Shown: positions 1 through 7,857, counted from the first letter of the stretch. The stretch is DNA of 37,746 bases from CF-161 sp035259145 (GCA_035259145.1 DATFWQ010000237.1:1-37746); one strand, 5' to 3'. Translations and numbers: made by a program. Notes: generated by a model not told the origin, from the sequence alone.

Positions 1-116
1 TTTCGGGGTGGAAGTGCTACCCGAGCATGACGCTCGATCCTGAGGGCTGGTGGCGGCTCCCCGGCGACCCGCTGCCGCTGCTGGTCGCCTGCCGCGCCGT
101 TAAGCCGGCCTCCTGA
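1..116 (+). CDS. C-terminal fragment of an unidentified protein
   Basis: An open frame enters from the left edge (first whole codon at position 3) and ends at TGA 114-116, giving about 37 residues ending in LLVACRAVKPAS. Codon use is GC-rich like the rest of the window. The piece contains a WW pair, two prolines around it and a hydrophobic LPLLVACRA segment, which looks like a terminal beta strand followed by a basic end. The start and all diagnostic domains lie outside the window, so no family can be assigned. It could equally be a fortuitous open frame. Confidence 0.4.
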   Translation, partial: SGWKCYPSMTLDPEGWWRLPGDPLPLLVACRAVKPAS

Positions 117-150
117 GCAGGTAGGCAGAAGTCGTGTCCGTGACTAGTAG

Positions 151-273
151 CCCCGTGTCCGCATGATCTCGATCCGCAGGGGCACCGCCGCCGAGATCGC
201 CGTCCTCTTCGAGTACGACCGGCGCACGGTTCGCCGCTGGATCAACCGCTACAACGCCAAGGGCGATGCTGGC
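151..273 (+). pseudogene. IS630-type transposase N-terminal HTH remnant
   Basis: The frame opening after TAG 148-150 encodes AAEIAVLFEYDRRTVRRW followed by INRYNAKGDAG. This is the shape of the N-terminal helix-turn-helix of IS630-family transposases (A-EIA-LL-Y--RTVRRWI-RY-A-G-AG). The match stops at about 273, where the usual Gly-Leu-Asp-Arg-Pro linker should follow, and neither the rest of the HTH module nor the DDE domain is present. It is therefore a decayed insertion-sequence relic. The frame happens to stay open into the downstream acetyltransferase, so a naive gene call would fuse the two. No inverted terminal repeats were recognised. Confidence 0.5.
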
Positions 274-333
274 CACCGCGTCCCCCTTCAACACGCCTTC
301 GCTACCGCCGGGTTACGTACAGAAGTTGTGGAA

Positions 334-363
334 GGCTGCTTAGGAGGATTCAACAGCCTCCTA
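334..363 (+). other. Overlapping inverted repeats before GNAT gene
   Basis: TAGGAGG (341-347) and CCTCCTA (357-363) form a perfect 7-bp stem with a 9-nt loop. GGCTG (334-338) and CAGCC (354-358) form a second, mutually exclusive 5-bp stem. The first stem buries the only strong Shine-Dalgarno-like AGGAGG upstream of the acetyltransferase, although that site is about 35 nt from the start codon used here. This could be a small attenuator, part of the IS relic, or chance. Confidence 0.3.
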
Positions 364-381
364 GAATGGGCCACACCCGCG

Positions 382-924
382 ATGCTGAGGGTCGCCACCG
401 CCGCCGACGCGCCTGCGATCGCGCGAGTCCACGTTGCGAGCTGGCGAACCACCTACCCAGGCATGCTTCCCGACAGTTACCTGTCGGCGATGGACGTGCA
501 GGACTACACGAGCCGATGGGCCCGGGCGCTAAGCAACCCCGTCTCGCCGGGCGCCGTCACGGTCGTCGACGAGGACGGCGATGTCGTGGGCTTCGCCTCC
601 TGCGGTCGCCAGCGAGACGGCCGCCAGCCGTATGAAGGGGAGCTCTACGCGATCTACCTGCTGCAGGAGGTCCAGGGTCGGGGCTACGGTCGGGCTCTGG
701 TCGAGGCGTCGGCGGCTAGGCTGGCCGGGCAGAGGATCACCTCGATGGTCGTATGGGTTCTGCGAGACAACGCCCACGCCCGGGGCTTCTACGAGCGGCT
801 GGGCGGTGCCTATCTTCGGAAGCGTGAGCTGGACTTCGGCTTCGGTGTAACGGCCATGGAGGTGTCCTACCTCTGGGCGGACACGCTCGCAACGCTGCTC
901 AAACGGACCGCGCCGGCCGGATGA
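382..924 (+). CDS. GNAT family N-acetyltransferase
   Basis: A 180-residue acetyl-CoA-dependent N-acetyltransferase of the GNAT fold. It begins with the typical VATAADAPAIARVHVASWR segment (beta1-alpha1). The central strand reads ELYAIYLLQEVQGRGYGRAL, whose Q-x-GRGYGR is the pyrophosphate-binding motif A, and it ends with the NAHARGFYERLGG helix-turn of motif B. The ATG at 382 was chosen because the family starts here; the open frame extends upstream to 163, but that part is an unrelated transposase HTH. No good ribosome-binding site is visible directly before 382. The substrate cannot be predicted. Confidence 0.8.
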   Translation: MLRVATAADAPAIARVHVASWRTTYPGMLPDSYLSAMDVQDYTSRWARALSNPVSPGAVTVVDEDGDVVGFASCGRQRDGRQPYEGELYAIYLLQEVQGRGYGRALVEASAARLAGQRITSMVVWVLRDNAHARGFYERLGGAYLRKRELDFGFGVTAMEVSYLWADTLATLLKRTAPAG

Positions 925-967
925 CCGGGAGTCCGAAAGGGCCTATCCGTCGGTCGACCGCTGAACA

Positions 968-2206
968 TCACGACGGCCGCGGAAGGGTGACGGGCGACCA
1001 GTGAGCGCCTCCGTCGGTGCTGCGGATCAGGGTCAGCGGGGTGCTCGGAGTCACGACGTCGAACGGGCCGGTCTGGTACGCGGCGGAGTACAGCCCACCG
1101 TGGACGGCGCTGGCCAACCAGGCCGGCCGCAGCCCGGCCGGTATCTGGACCAGGCGCACCGTCCAGGTGGCGCCGCCGTCTTCGGACACCCACAGGTGGC
1201 GGTTGTCGAGCAGGAGAAGCCGGCCGCGATCGTCCATCGCGGGGAAGAGAGACAGATACGTCGGCTGCACTATGCGGGGACCGGCTTGAGGGAGGCTCCA
1301 GGTCTGGCCGCCGTCGTCGCTGACGGACACGAAGGCGGCAATGTCGACGGTTCCATTGGGCGCGGCCAGAAACCCGTTGGGCGACGCCGGGCCGGACACC
1401 TCCACCAACCACGCCAGCAGCCGCCCGGCGTGCCTCAAAAGAGCAGTGCTCGTCGTCGACGTGCCTGGGAAGGGCCCGTCGGGCCCTTTTACCACCTGCC
1501 AGCTGTCCCCCCCATCGGTGGTGGCGAGCCAGAAGCGAGAGCCCGCCTGGGAGGTGAACATCAGAGTACCGCGCAGTGCATCGACGAACACCCACTGCCC
1601 GGGGAAGCCAGGCTGGGGGAGGCCAGCAGCGGCCAGCCGCCGCCACGAGCGGCCACCGTCGGTTGTTCGCCACAGCGCGACGGGCGCTGGCGTGCGGGGG
1701 TCGCTCGTGGGGGGGCGCTCCAGCCACCAGCCATGCTGCGCGTCCAGGAAGGCGGGCAAACCCGGTCCCGTGAAGCCGCGGGGGTCTGCCAGCCTCCGCC
1801 AGGTGTGGCCGCCGTCGTCGCTGAGCCGTGTGGTCGTGGGACCGCCGCCGGTCCCGGTCTGCACCACGACAGTCCGGCGGTCGAGGAAGCCGGCCAGACC
1901 GAATCCGGTTCGGTCGCCGGCCGCCGCCCGCCACGTCCTGCCGCCGTCGGACGTCACAAAGGCGCTCGAGGTCGGTCCGGAAAGGCTGCGGTAGAACTGG
2001 ATCGCGCCGTGGTCTACGTCGCCGAACGAGACCGAGCCTAGCCTCCAACCGCCCAGGTCCAGCGGCAGACGGGCAGATGTGGGGCTGGCTGCTGCCGGGG
2101 GTGCAAGGCTGGGCCGAAGGTAAACCACCCCGGCCACGAGCACACCCAGAGCCGCCACGCCGATCCACGCCAGAGCCCGCCGAGAGCGGTCCTCTGCTGC
2201 GTCCAC
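968..2206 (-). CDS. Exported/anchored Asp-box beta-propeller protein
   Basis: 412 residues. An N-terminal basic stretch and one hydrophobic segment (about residues 11-32, WIGVAALGVLVAGVVYL) form a signal anchor, and the rest should be outside the membrane. The body holds at least seven Asp-box/BNR motifs (S/T-x-DGG-x-TW: TSDGGRTW, SDDGGHTW, TTDGGRSW, TTDGGDSW, SDDGGQTW, SEDGGATW, STDGGAHW), spaced as in sialidase-like and Ycf48-like propellers. Sialidase catalytic residues are not evident, so an adhesive or protein-binding propeller is more likely than an enzyme. It runs convergent with the GNAT gene, with a 43-bp gap. Confidence 0.8.
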   Translation of the reverse strand: MDAAEDRSRRALAWIGVAALGVLVAGVVYLRPSLAPPAAASPTSARLPLDLGGWRLGSVSFGDVDHGAIQFYRSLSGPTSSAFVTSDGGRTWRAAAGDRTGFGLAGFLDRRTVVVQTGTGGGPTTTRLSDDGGHTWRRLADPRGFTGPGLPAFLDAQHGWWLERPPTSDPRTPAPVALWRTTDGGRSWRRLAAAGLPQPGFPGQWVFVDALRGTLMFTSQAGSRFWLATTDGGDSWQVVKGPDGPFPGTSTTSTALLRHAGRLLAWLVEVSGPASPNGFLAAPNGTVDIAAFVSVSDDGGQTWSLPQAGPRIVQPTYLSLFPAMDDRGRLLLLDNRHLWVSEDGGATWTVRLVQIPAGLRPAWLASAVHGGLYSAAYQTGPFDVVTPSTPLTLIRSTDGGAHWSPVTLPRPS

Positions 2207-2246
2207 GGCGTCAGCCTAAGGCCGCGCGAGGCCACCCGCAACCGGC

Positions 2247-2675
2247 TCAGTCGGAGATCTCGGCGTAGGCGAGGATCCTGGTCGGAGTGACACGCACCAG
2301 CAGCTCGCCTCTCACCGCGTTGCGCCTTCCGAACTCCTCTGCGCGGTCGACACCCATATAGCGGCCGCCGATCCTGGTGGCGTAAGCGAGCATCTCGTCC
2401 AGGTCATCGGTCATCGTCGCGCCCCCCTCGACCATGACGAAGGCAAAGGGCGGGGTTTCGTCATCCACGCAGATGCAGACCCTGGAGTCCCTGCGCATGG
2501 CGTTTGCCTTGGTGGTGCTCGCGCTGGTGGTGAAGACGATGTCGTCGCCATCGAGCACGAACCAGATCGGCACCACGTGTGGGCGGCCATCCCTGCGAAC
2601 GGTCGCCAGCTTCCCGGTGCGGGTGCCGTGCCGCAGGAAGGCGCGCCACTCGTCTCCGGTCATCTTCCTGCTCAT
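2247..2675 (-). CDS. PPOX-class probable F420-dependent oxidoreductase
   Basis: 142 residues of the pyridoxamine-5'-phosphate-oxidase split-barrel fold. The opening FLRHGTRTGKLATVRRDGRP, then HVVPIWFVLDGDDIVFTT and RVCICVDDETPPFAFVMVEG, follow the F420-type subfamily (TGKLATV--DGRPHVVPIWF). A flavin or F420 cofactor and reduction of a small metabolite are expected from family knowledge; the substrate is unknown. ATG 2675 is preferred over GTG 2684 because a GAGGAGG sits 8 nt before the ATG but runs straight into the GTG. It lies head-to-head with the DUF1684 gene, about 56 bp apart. Confidence 0.8.
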   Translation of the reverse strand: MSRKMTGDEWRAFLRHGTRTGKLATVRRDGRPHVVPIWFVLDGDDIVFTTSASTTKANAMRRDSRVCICVDDETPPFAFVMVEGGATMTDDLDEMLAYATRIGGRYMGVDRAEEFGRRNAVRGELLVRVTPTRILAYAEISD

Positions 2676-2731
2676 CCTGGGCACCTCCTCGGTGAAAGAT
2701 GTTGAGCGGGCGGTGAGCGCAACATCATGCC

Positions 2732-3349
2732 ATGGACCTCCAGGACCACCTCGACCTCGTCGACTGGCGCCGACGCGTCGGCGATGCCTATCGTCTGCCC
2801 AGCCTCGAGGCCTGGCGAGCAGCCCGCGATCGGCTTATTCGCGAGCACCCTCAGTCGCCGATCCCGCCCGCCAAGCGCGCTTCGTTTGGGGGCCTGCGCT
2901 GGTTCCCGGCCGATGCCACCTATCGCGTGGCAGCCCGCCTGCTGCCCGGCGATGGGGAACTGGTGGAGATCGACACCGGCGGCGACGATGGTGTGATCCG
3001 GTACCGGCGGGCCGGCTCCTTGCACTTCAGCCTGCACGACCAGGCCTGCTCGCTGACGGTCCTGGCGCTGATCGGCTATGGCAGTGGGCTGTTCGTGCCG
3101 TTCCGCGACTCCACCTCCGGATTCGAGACGTACGGTGGCGGGCGTTACCTCGTGGACACCGTGAAGAACACCGACGCCGGCTGCCTCGAGACCAGGGTCG
3201 GCTCTCTCGACGTCGTCATCGACTTCAACTACGCCTACAACCCGTCCTGCGTCTACAGTCCGCGCTGGGCCTGCCCGCTTGCGCCGGCAGAGAACTGGCT
3301 TCGAGTACCGGTCCGCGCCGGCGAGATGAACTCGGCGGCCCAGGAATGA
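2732..3349 (+). CDS. DUF1684 family protein
   Basis: 205 residues. The C-terminal half carries the DUF1684 signature: FRDSTSGFETYGGGRYL, then DVVIDFNYAYNPSCVYS, then CPLAPAENWLRVPVRAGE. The N-terminal helix (DHLDLVDWRRRVGDAYR) is also typical. Function is unknown; structures of the family show a compact beta barrel and the conserved cysteine/histidine positions have led to suggestions of metal or small-molecule binding. The stop TGA (3347-3349) overlaps the ATG of the downstream 5-oxoprolinase gene, so the two are probably translationally coupled. Confidence 0.85.
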   Translation: MDLQDHLDLVDWRRRVGDAYRLPSLEAWRAARDRLIREHPQSPIPPAKRASFGGLRWFPADATYRVAARLLPGDGELVEIDTGGDDGVIRYRRAGSLHFSLHDQACSLTVLALIGYGSGLFVPFRDSTSGFETYGGGRYLVDTVKNTDAGCLETRVGSLDVVIDFNYAYNPSCVYSPRWACPLAPAENWLRVPVRAGEMNSAAQE

Positions 3350-4146
3350 TGCGCACGATGCGGGCAATCGATCTGAACGCAGACCTCGGCGAGAGCTACG
3401 GCAATTTCTCCCTCGGCCGCGACGCCGAGCTGATCCCGCTGCTGACCTCGGCGCACCTGGCGTGCGGCTTCCACGGTGGCGATCCAAGGGTCATGGACCG
3501 GACGGTCAGGGCCTGCAGATCCGCAGGGGTGGCGGTTGGCGCCCACCCGAGCTTCCCCGACCTCGTCGGCTTCGGCCGGCGGGTGCTCGACGCCACCGGC
3601 GAGGAGGTCGAGACCGATGTCCTCTACCAGGTGGCCGCACTGGACGGATTCTGTCGCCGCCACGGTGTGGCCATGCAGCACGTAAAGCCGCACGGAGCGC
3701 TCTACAACCACGCAAATCGCACCCCCGAGGTGGCGAAAGCGATAGCGGCCGCGATCGCCTCCTACGACGCCCGTCTGCTGCTGGTCTGCCAGTTCGGCAC
3801 CGAGCTGGCGCGGGCCGGCATTGCGGCGGGGCTGACGGTCGCCTTCGAGGGCTTCGTCGACCGGGCCTACAACCCAGATGGGACGCTCGTCTCGCGAGGC
3901 GTCGAGGGCAGCGTGTACCACGATCCGGGGCGGGGGATAGAGCAGGCCCTGGGAATGGTGACCCAGGGCACGGTGGTGGCCATCGACGGCACACGGGTCG
4001 ACGTCGAGGTGGACACCCTGTGCGCGCACGGCGACAATCCTGAAGCCGTGGAGTTCATCGCAGCGCTGAGGGACAGGTTGGCGGAGGCGGGTGTCGCCCT
4101 GAAGCCGATGCGCGAAGTAGTCGCGATGCGTGCGAGCGGTGCCTGA
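3346..4146 (+). CDS. pxpA: 5-oxoprolinase subunit A (LamB/YcsF family)
   Basis: About 266 residues. PxpA works with PxpB and PxpC in ATP-dependent opening of 5-oxoproline (pyroglutamate) to glutamate. The whole family pattern is present: IDLNADLGESYGNFSLGRD at the N terminus, HLACGFHGGDPRVM, GVAVGAHPSFPDLVGFGRR, HVKPHGALYN, and near the end the DTLCAHGDNPEAVEF motif. Three in-frame ATGs (3346, 3349, 3358) are possible: 3346 overlaps the upstream stop as ATGA, while 3358 has an AGGA 12 nt upstream and gives the commonest N terminus. No pxpB or pxpC homologue is in the window, so the partner subunits must lie elsewhere or be absent. Confidence 0.92.
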   Translation: MMRTMRAIDLNADLGESYGNFSLGRDAELIPLLTSAHLACGFHGGDPRVMDRTVRACRSAGVAVGAHPSFPDLVGFGRRVLDATGEEVETDVLYQVAALDGFCRRHGVAMQHVKPHGALYNHANRTPEVAKAIAAAIASYDARLLLVCQFGTELARAGIAAGLTVAFEGFVDRAYNPDGTLVSRGVEGSVYHDPGRGIEQALGMVTQGTVVAIDGTRVDVEVDTLCAHGDNPEAVEFIAALRDRLAEAGVALKPMREVVAMRASGA

Positions 4147-4525
4147 CCTTCCCTGGACCTCCAGCCGGACGCCGGAGCACGACAGAGACTATCTCGTGCT
4201 GCTCACATATCTGCCGCTGAGACGTTTCCGAACTCTCCCGGCCTTCGTGCGACTCATCGGGGCAATCCGGCGACAGCTGGCCGATACACCCGGTCTGGTC
4301 GGCTACACACTTCGGGCGAGGCCATTCAGCCGGCGCTTCTGGACGCTCTCGGCATGGGACGGCGAAGACGCCTTGAAGCAGTTCGTCGTGGCACCGCCTC
4401 ACCGCGACACAATGCGCGTGCTGCGCGGAAGGATGGGCGAGACGTCCTTCACCAGGTGGCAGGTGTCTGGATCCGACCTGCCCCTCTCGTGGGAGGATGC
4501 GGTCAAGCGCGGCGCCGGCAGCTGA
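4130..4525 (+). CDS. ABM/DUF3291-like dimeric alpha-beta barrel protein
   Basis: 131 residues from a GTG at 4130 (GTG 4139 is an alternative); it overlaps the end of pxpA by 17 bp in another frame. The segments LLTYLPLRRFRTLPAFVRLI, GLVGYTLRARPFSRRFWTLS and AWDGEDALKQFVVAPPHRD follow the ferredoxin-like fold of antibiotic-biosynthesis-monooxygenase-type proteins. Members include heme-degrading and quinol monooxygenases, but many have no known activity, and no catalytic residue can be assigned here. The tight packing between pxpA and the peroxiredoxin gene suggests one transcript. Confidence 0.65.
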   Translation: MRAVPDLPWTSSRTPEHDRDYLVLLTYLPLRRFRTLPAFVRLIGAIRRQLADTPGLVGYTLRARPFSRRFWTLSAWDGEDALKQFVVAPPHRDTMRVLRGRMGETSFTRWQVSGSDLPLSWEDAVKRGAGS

Positions 4526-4545
4526 CGTTTGATGAGGATCAGCTG

Positions 4546-5022
4546 ATGAAGCTCAAGCCTGGCGATCCAGCCCCTTGGTTCACGCTGCCCGACCAGGATG
4601 GCAGGCCCGTCGACCTGACTTCCTATCGGGGGCGCAAGGTCCTCGTGTACTTCTATCCCAAAGACGACACACCCGGCTGCACCAAGGAAGCCTGCCAGTT
4701 CAACGACGCCGTCAGCGGCTTCGACGACGTCGGGATCGAGATCCTCGGCATCTCGTCAGACGGCGCAGCCAGCCACCGTCGGTTCCGGGCCAAGTACGGG
4801 CTGCGATTTAGGCTGCTCAGCGACGAGGGCCATCAGGTGGCCGGCCAGTACGGCGCTTACGGCGAGAAGCTGCTCTACGGGAAGCCGACAACCGGGGTGA
4901 TCCGCTCGACCTTCCTGGTCGACGAGCAGGGCCGGATCGAGCGCGCATGGTACGGCGTTCGTGCCGACGGCCATGCGGCCAAGGTGCTGGCTGAGGTCGG
5001 CGGCGCTCCTCGCCAACGGTAG
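4546..5022 (+). CDS. bcp: BCP/PrxQ-type thioredoxin-dependent peroxiredoxin
   Basis: 158 residues of a cytoplasmic thiol peroxidase that reduces H2O2 and organic hydroperoxides. The canonical YFYPKDDTPGC places the peroxidatic cysteine at residue 45, and KEAC places the resolving cysteine at residue 50, the usual C-x4-C spacing of PrxQ/BCP. FLVDEQGRIERAWYGV is the conserved C-terminal core strand. ATG 4546 is preferred because GAGGA lies about 7 nt upstream and it matches the family N terminus (MKLKPGDPAPWFTLPD). It is a useful internal comparison for the TGA-containing peroxiredoxin at 11479-11961. Confidence 0.93.
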   Translation: MKLKPGDPAPWFTLPDQDGRPVDLTSYRGRKVLVYFYPKDDTPGCTKEACQFNDAVSGFDDVGIEILGISSDGAASHRRFRAKYGLRFRLLSDEGHQVAGQYGAYGEKLLYGKPTTGVIRSTFLVDEQGRIERAWYGVRADGHAAKVLAEVGGAPRQR

Positions 5023-5028
5023 GCCGCG

Positions 5029-5799
5029 GTGGGCGGCCAGCGCGTGCGGCCGTGGTCGGTCGTGATGCCGACGCCGCTGCCCGCGCACTTGCAGATGGCG
5101 CTGGACGAGGTGCTCCTCGACGCCGTGATCGCAGGTCGCCGCGGTTCCTTGCTGCGTTTCTGGGAGTGGTCGGAGCCGGCGCTGATCCTGGGCTCGAGCC
5201 AGGTGCTCGCGAACGAGGTGGACGCCGAGCAAGCGCGTGCGCTGGGTTTCGCAGTCGCCCGGCGGATGAGCGGCGGGGGCACGATGATCGTGGAACCGGG
5301 GCGCACGCTCACATACTCGATCTACGTTCCACAGTCGTTTGTCTCGGGCCTCAGCCTCGTCGAGTCATTCGCCTTCTTCGACTCCTGGGTCGTGGACTGC
5401 CTCCGCCGGCTCGGGGTCCCGGCCGACTACCGGCCGATCAACGACATTGTTTCGCCAGAGGGCAAGATCGGCGGCGCCGCTCAGAAGCGGAGCCGCGGGC
5501 ACGTCCTGCACCACGCCGCGATCGCGCACGCGATGGACCCCACGCTGGTGCCCCGGCTGATCCGCATCGGTCGCGAACGGGTGTCGCCTCGTGGAGTGCG
5601 CAGCGCCGAGAAGGCCGTCTCCCCGCTGGACCGCTGGCTGACCCTGAGCCGGGATCAGGTCGTGTCCGCACTGGCCGCCTGCTTCGGCCAGAGGCACCCG
5701 GTGCTGCCCGGCCGGGTGGACGAGAGTGAGCTCGCGGCGGCTCGAGACCTGGCGGCCCACAAATACGCCACTCAGGCGTGGATCGACCGGGTCAGCTGA
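5029..5799 (+). CDS. Lipoate--protein ligase family protein
   Basis: 256 residues of the BPL/LplA/LipM fold, which transfers lipoate or octanoate onto lipoyl domains of 2-oxoacid dehydrogenases and GcvH. Visible motifs are the N-terminal LQMALDEVLL helix, RFWEWSEPALILGSSQ, the substrate-loop ARRMSGGGTMIVEPG and the lysine-containing GKIGGAAQKR, equivalent to the catalytic-lysine motif of the family. The start is GTG at 5029, 6 bp after bcp. Whether it is an LplA-type ligase or a LipM/LipL-type octanoyltransferase cannot be decided from sequence. The last 28 bp overlap tail-to-tail with the next gene. Confidence 0.85.
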   Translation: MGGQRVRPWSVVMPTPLPAHLQMALDEVLLDAVIAGRRGSLLRFWEWSEPALILGSSQVLANEVDAEQARALGFAVARRMSGGGTMIVEPGRTLTYSIYVPQSFVSGLSLVESFAFFDSWVVDCLRRLGVPADYRPINDIVSPEGKIGGAAQKRSRGHVLHHAAIAHAMDPTLVPRLIRIGRERVSPRGVRSAEKAVSPLDRWLTLSRDQVVSALAACFGQRHPVLPGRVDESELAAARDLAAHKYATQAWIDRVS

Positions 5800-6482
5800 T
5801 CGCGCGAGAGCGCCGTGAGCTTGAGGCCGAGGTGATCCATAACCACGGGCATCGCGAAGTCGAAGCGGTCCGCGGCCAGGCAGAGCGGCACATCTGAAGC
5901 CGGAAAGCCCGGCCAGCTCCCGGTAGAGATCTGCCGGTAGCGCTCGGTCGCGTAGAGCGGCTGCAGCAGCCGATCCAGGTCAGGCCGGCGCCCCTCGAGC
6001 AGCCCCTCCAGGTATTCGGCGCACGCACGATCTTCGGGGTGTTGATAGTCATCGCCGGTGGCGACCAGGGTGACCAGCGAGGGAGCGACGGCCCGGACCG
6101 CCTCCGCCGTCGCCGACGCGACCACCAGGCTGCACGCGAACCGCATCTCCGCGGCGGTGGCTGCAACCATGCCCTGAGTACCGGAGCTGGACCGCTGGAC
6201 GAGTGTGCAGCCATGGAGGTCAGCCTCCAGCACCATGGTCGGTGAGTTGCTCATCGGAATTCCCTCGACCGGCAAGCCATCGACCTCTGCGGAGACCACG
6301 GTCCCCTCGAGCTGTGCGGCCAGCGACCGCGCCTCCTCCACCTCGGCTACCAGGCGGCACTCACGAGCGCCGCAAGCCAGGGCGTATGCGCTGACGCTGA
6401 ACGCGCGGATCACGTCGATCACGACCACCGTGCCGGCGGCGGTACTAGCGCCAGCGACCCCGCCCGCATGGACGATCCGCAT
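5772..6482 (-). CDS. 2-phosphosulfolactate phosphatase family (ComB)
   Basis: 236 residues. ComB hydrolyses (R)-2-phospho-3-sulfolactate in coenzyme M-type and sulfolactate metabolism; many bacteria that make no coenzyme M carry homologues of uncertain role. Family features are VVVIDVIRAFSVSAYALACG near the N terminus, the EVDGLPVEGIPMSNSPT segment, and CTLVQRSSSGTQGMVAA (usually TTNGT, here SSSGT). The CAEYLEGLLEGR helix follows. No other coenzyme M or sulfolactate gene is in the window, so the physiological substrate is open. Confidence 0.82.
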   Translation of the reverse strand: MRIVHAGGVAGASTAAGTVVVIDVIRAFSVSAYALACGARECRLVAEVEEARSLAAQLEGTVVSAEVDGLPVEGIPMSNSPTMVLEADLHGCTLVQRSSSGTQGMVAATAAEMRFACSLVVASATAEAVRAVAPSLVTLVATGDDYQHPEDRACAEYLEGLLEGRRPDLDRLLQPLYATERYRQISTGSWPGFPASDVPLCLAADRFDFAMPVVMDHLGLKLTALSRDQLTRSIHA

Positions 6483-6550
6483 GTCAGGGGGGGCTCAGTC
6501 GACCGGCCTTCGGGCCTGCGGCCTGCTGGACCTTCGACCGGTACCGTCCA

Positions 6551-7522
6551 CTAGATTGATACGCGCCGGCCCACGCCCTCGCGCAGTGCCCCCTCGTAAA
6601 CCAGCCGGGCGGCCGCCGCGTCTTCAACAGCGTGTCCCATCGACTTGTAGACCGTGATCTCATGCTCGGCGGCCCTGCCGGGCGCGGCACCGCTCAGGAC
6701 CTCACCCAGCTCCGTGGCGATCGCCGGGTCGAGGCCAACCAGCTCGGCCGACCCCGCCGGAGGCGGCGAGAACGCCACCCGTGACTCCACGAAAAGCCGG
6801 CCCTTAACGACAGTGTCCGGGTCGAGCTCGGGCCCAGCCGGGTTGGAACCGACCGACGTGACGTGCGCGCCCGGCTTCAACCATTCGAAGGCGAGGACGG
6901 GCTCGGCTGCGTCGGTGCAGCAACAGACCACGTCGGCGCCTCTGACAGCCTGCTCGAGGTCGGACATCGCACGGGCGCTGGCGTACGTGGACGCCAGGGC
7001 CTCGGCGTGGGCCTGGGTTCGCGACGCGATCCGGATCTCGTGGAACTTGCGCACACGGGACAGGGCCTCGAGGTGCGCGCGGCCCTGCACTCCAGCGCCC
7101 AGGATCGCCAGCACACACGCGTCAGGCCGGGCCAGGAGCTTCGCAGACAGGGCAGAAGCCGCAGCCGTACGCACCGCGGTGATGTAGGTGCCGTCCATCA
7201 GCGCGAGTGGCCGCCCGGTCTCCTCATCGAAGAGGGCGATCAGGGCCAGGTGGGACGGCAGGCCCAACTGATGATTGGCGGGGAAGACCGCGACCAGCTT
7301 GGACTCCAGGCCGGCGCCCGGCAGGTAGCCGGGCATGACGCCGAGGAGGCCCTTAGGGGTCCGGGCGGCGACGCGGGGCGGCACCGAGACGCGCCCGGCG
7401 CTGACTTCGACGAACGCTCTGGCCACCGCCTCTACCAGCTCGTCCAGGTCCACGAGGCGTTCCACCTCAGCCTGGCTGATGATGAGCAGCTCACTGGTCT
7501 CCTCGGAAGCCGTCGTCGCCAC
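6551..7522 (-). CDS. Ornithine cyclodeaminase/mu-crystallin family
   Basis: 323 residues. The N-terminal half holds the substrate-binding part (LESKLVAVFPANHQLGLP with the conserved lysine) and MDGTYITAVRTAAASALSAK; the C-terminal half is a Rossmann fold with the NAD-binding LAILGAGVQGRAHLEAL. Family members include ornithine cyclodeaminase, alanine dehydrogenase, ketimine reductase and N-(carboxyethyl)ornithine-type enzymes, so the exact reaction is not assigned. The start is GTG 7522 with no Shine-Dalgarno; a TATCAT box lies 6 nt upstream, suggesting a leaderless message. It is divergent from the cupin gene. Confidence 0.87.
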   Translation of the reverse strand: MATTASEETSELLIISQAEVERLVDLDELVEAVARAFVEVSAGRVSVPPRVAARTPKGLLGVMPGYLPGAGLESKLVAVFPANHQLGLPSHLALIALFDEETGRPLALMDGTYITAVRTAAASALSAKLLARPDACVLAILGAGVQGRAHLEALSRVRKFHEIRIASRTQAHAEALASTYASARAMSDLEQAVRGADVVCCCTDAAEPVLAFEWLKPGAHVTSVGSNPAGPELDPDTVVKGRLFVESRVAFSPPPAGSAELVGLDPAIATELGEVLSGAAPGRAAEHEITVYKSMGHAVEDAAAARLVYEGALREGVGRRVSI

Positions 7523-7527
7523 GCGCC

Positions 7528-7536
7528 GATGATAAT
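7528..7536. promoter_or_regulatory. Overlapping divergent -10 boxes
   Basis: The 23-bp gap between the GTG of the cyclodeaminase gene (7522, minus) and the ATG of the cupin gene (7546, plus) holds ATGATAAT. On the minus strand it reads TATCAT, ending 6 nt before the GTG; on the plus strand GATAAT ends 9 nt before the ATG. Both transcripts would have almost no leader, and the two promoters would compete for polymerase. This is inferred from spacing only. Confidence 0.4.
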
Positions 7537-7545
7537 GCGCCAGCG

Positions 7546-7857
7546 ATGGAGCATCGGCCGCTTGGATGGGAGCAGATCGCCGACTGCAGCGCCATGCGCG
7601 TCGTCGGGCTCCGGCTGGCGCCCGGCCAGAGAGTGCCCGAGCACCGCAACGCCCTGCCCCTGGCGCTGATCGTGACGGAGGGCGTCCTGCGGTACAGCGA
7701 GGGCGACACGGCTGGCGAGGCCAGGGCGGGCGAGCTGGTCCTCATCAATCCAGGCGAGCGGCACACCTACTGGGCGGATCAGGAGACATCGGCCTACATG
7801 GTGTTCGCCGGGCTGCCCGGCGCCCGGGCCCGGCCATGGAGCCTGCGCCGGCGCTAA
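7546..7857 (+). CDS. Small single-domain cupin protein
   Basis: 103 residues forming one cupin barrel. Motif 1 is partly kept (GQRVPEHRNALPLALIVTEG) and motif 2 is PGERHTYWADQ, so two histidines and a glutamate could bind a metal, as in typical small cupins. The ARAGELVLINPGERH turn is clear. The role is unknown; adjacency to the ornithine-cyclodeaminase-family gene, from which it is divergently transcribed, is the only context. It has no Shine-Dalgarno and a GATAAT box 9 nt before the ATG. Confidence 0.72.
   Translation: MEHRPLGWEQIADCSAMRVVGLRLAPGQRVPEHRNALPLALIVTEGVLRYSEGDTAGEARAGELVLINPGERHTYWADQETSAYMVFAGLPGARARPWSLRRR

Noticed and set aside
867..2168. Arg/Pro-rich open frames antiparallel to or out of phase with the Asp-box propeller gene
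   Set aside because: Low-complexity composition typical of GC-rich shadow frames; the 412-residue frame has seven Asp-box motifs and a signal anchor.
6505..6516. GGCC-TTCG-GGCC tetraloop hairpin as a terminator of the cyclodeaminase-family gene
   Set aside because: Only a 4-bp stem with no T-run; such GC hairpins are expected by chance in sequence of this composition.
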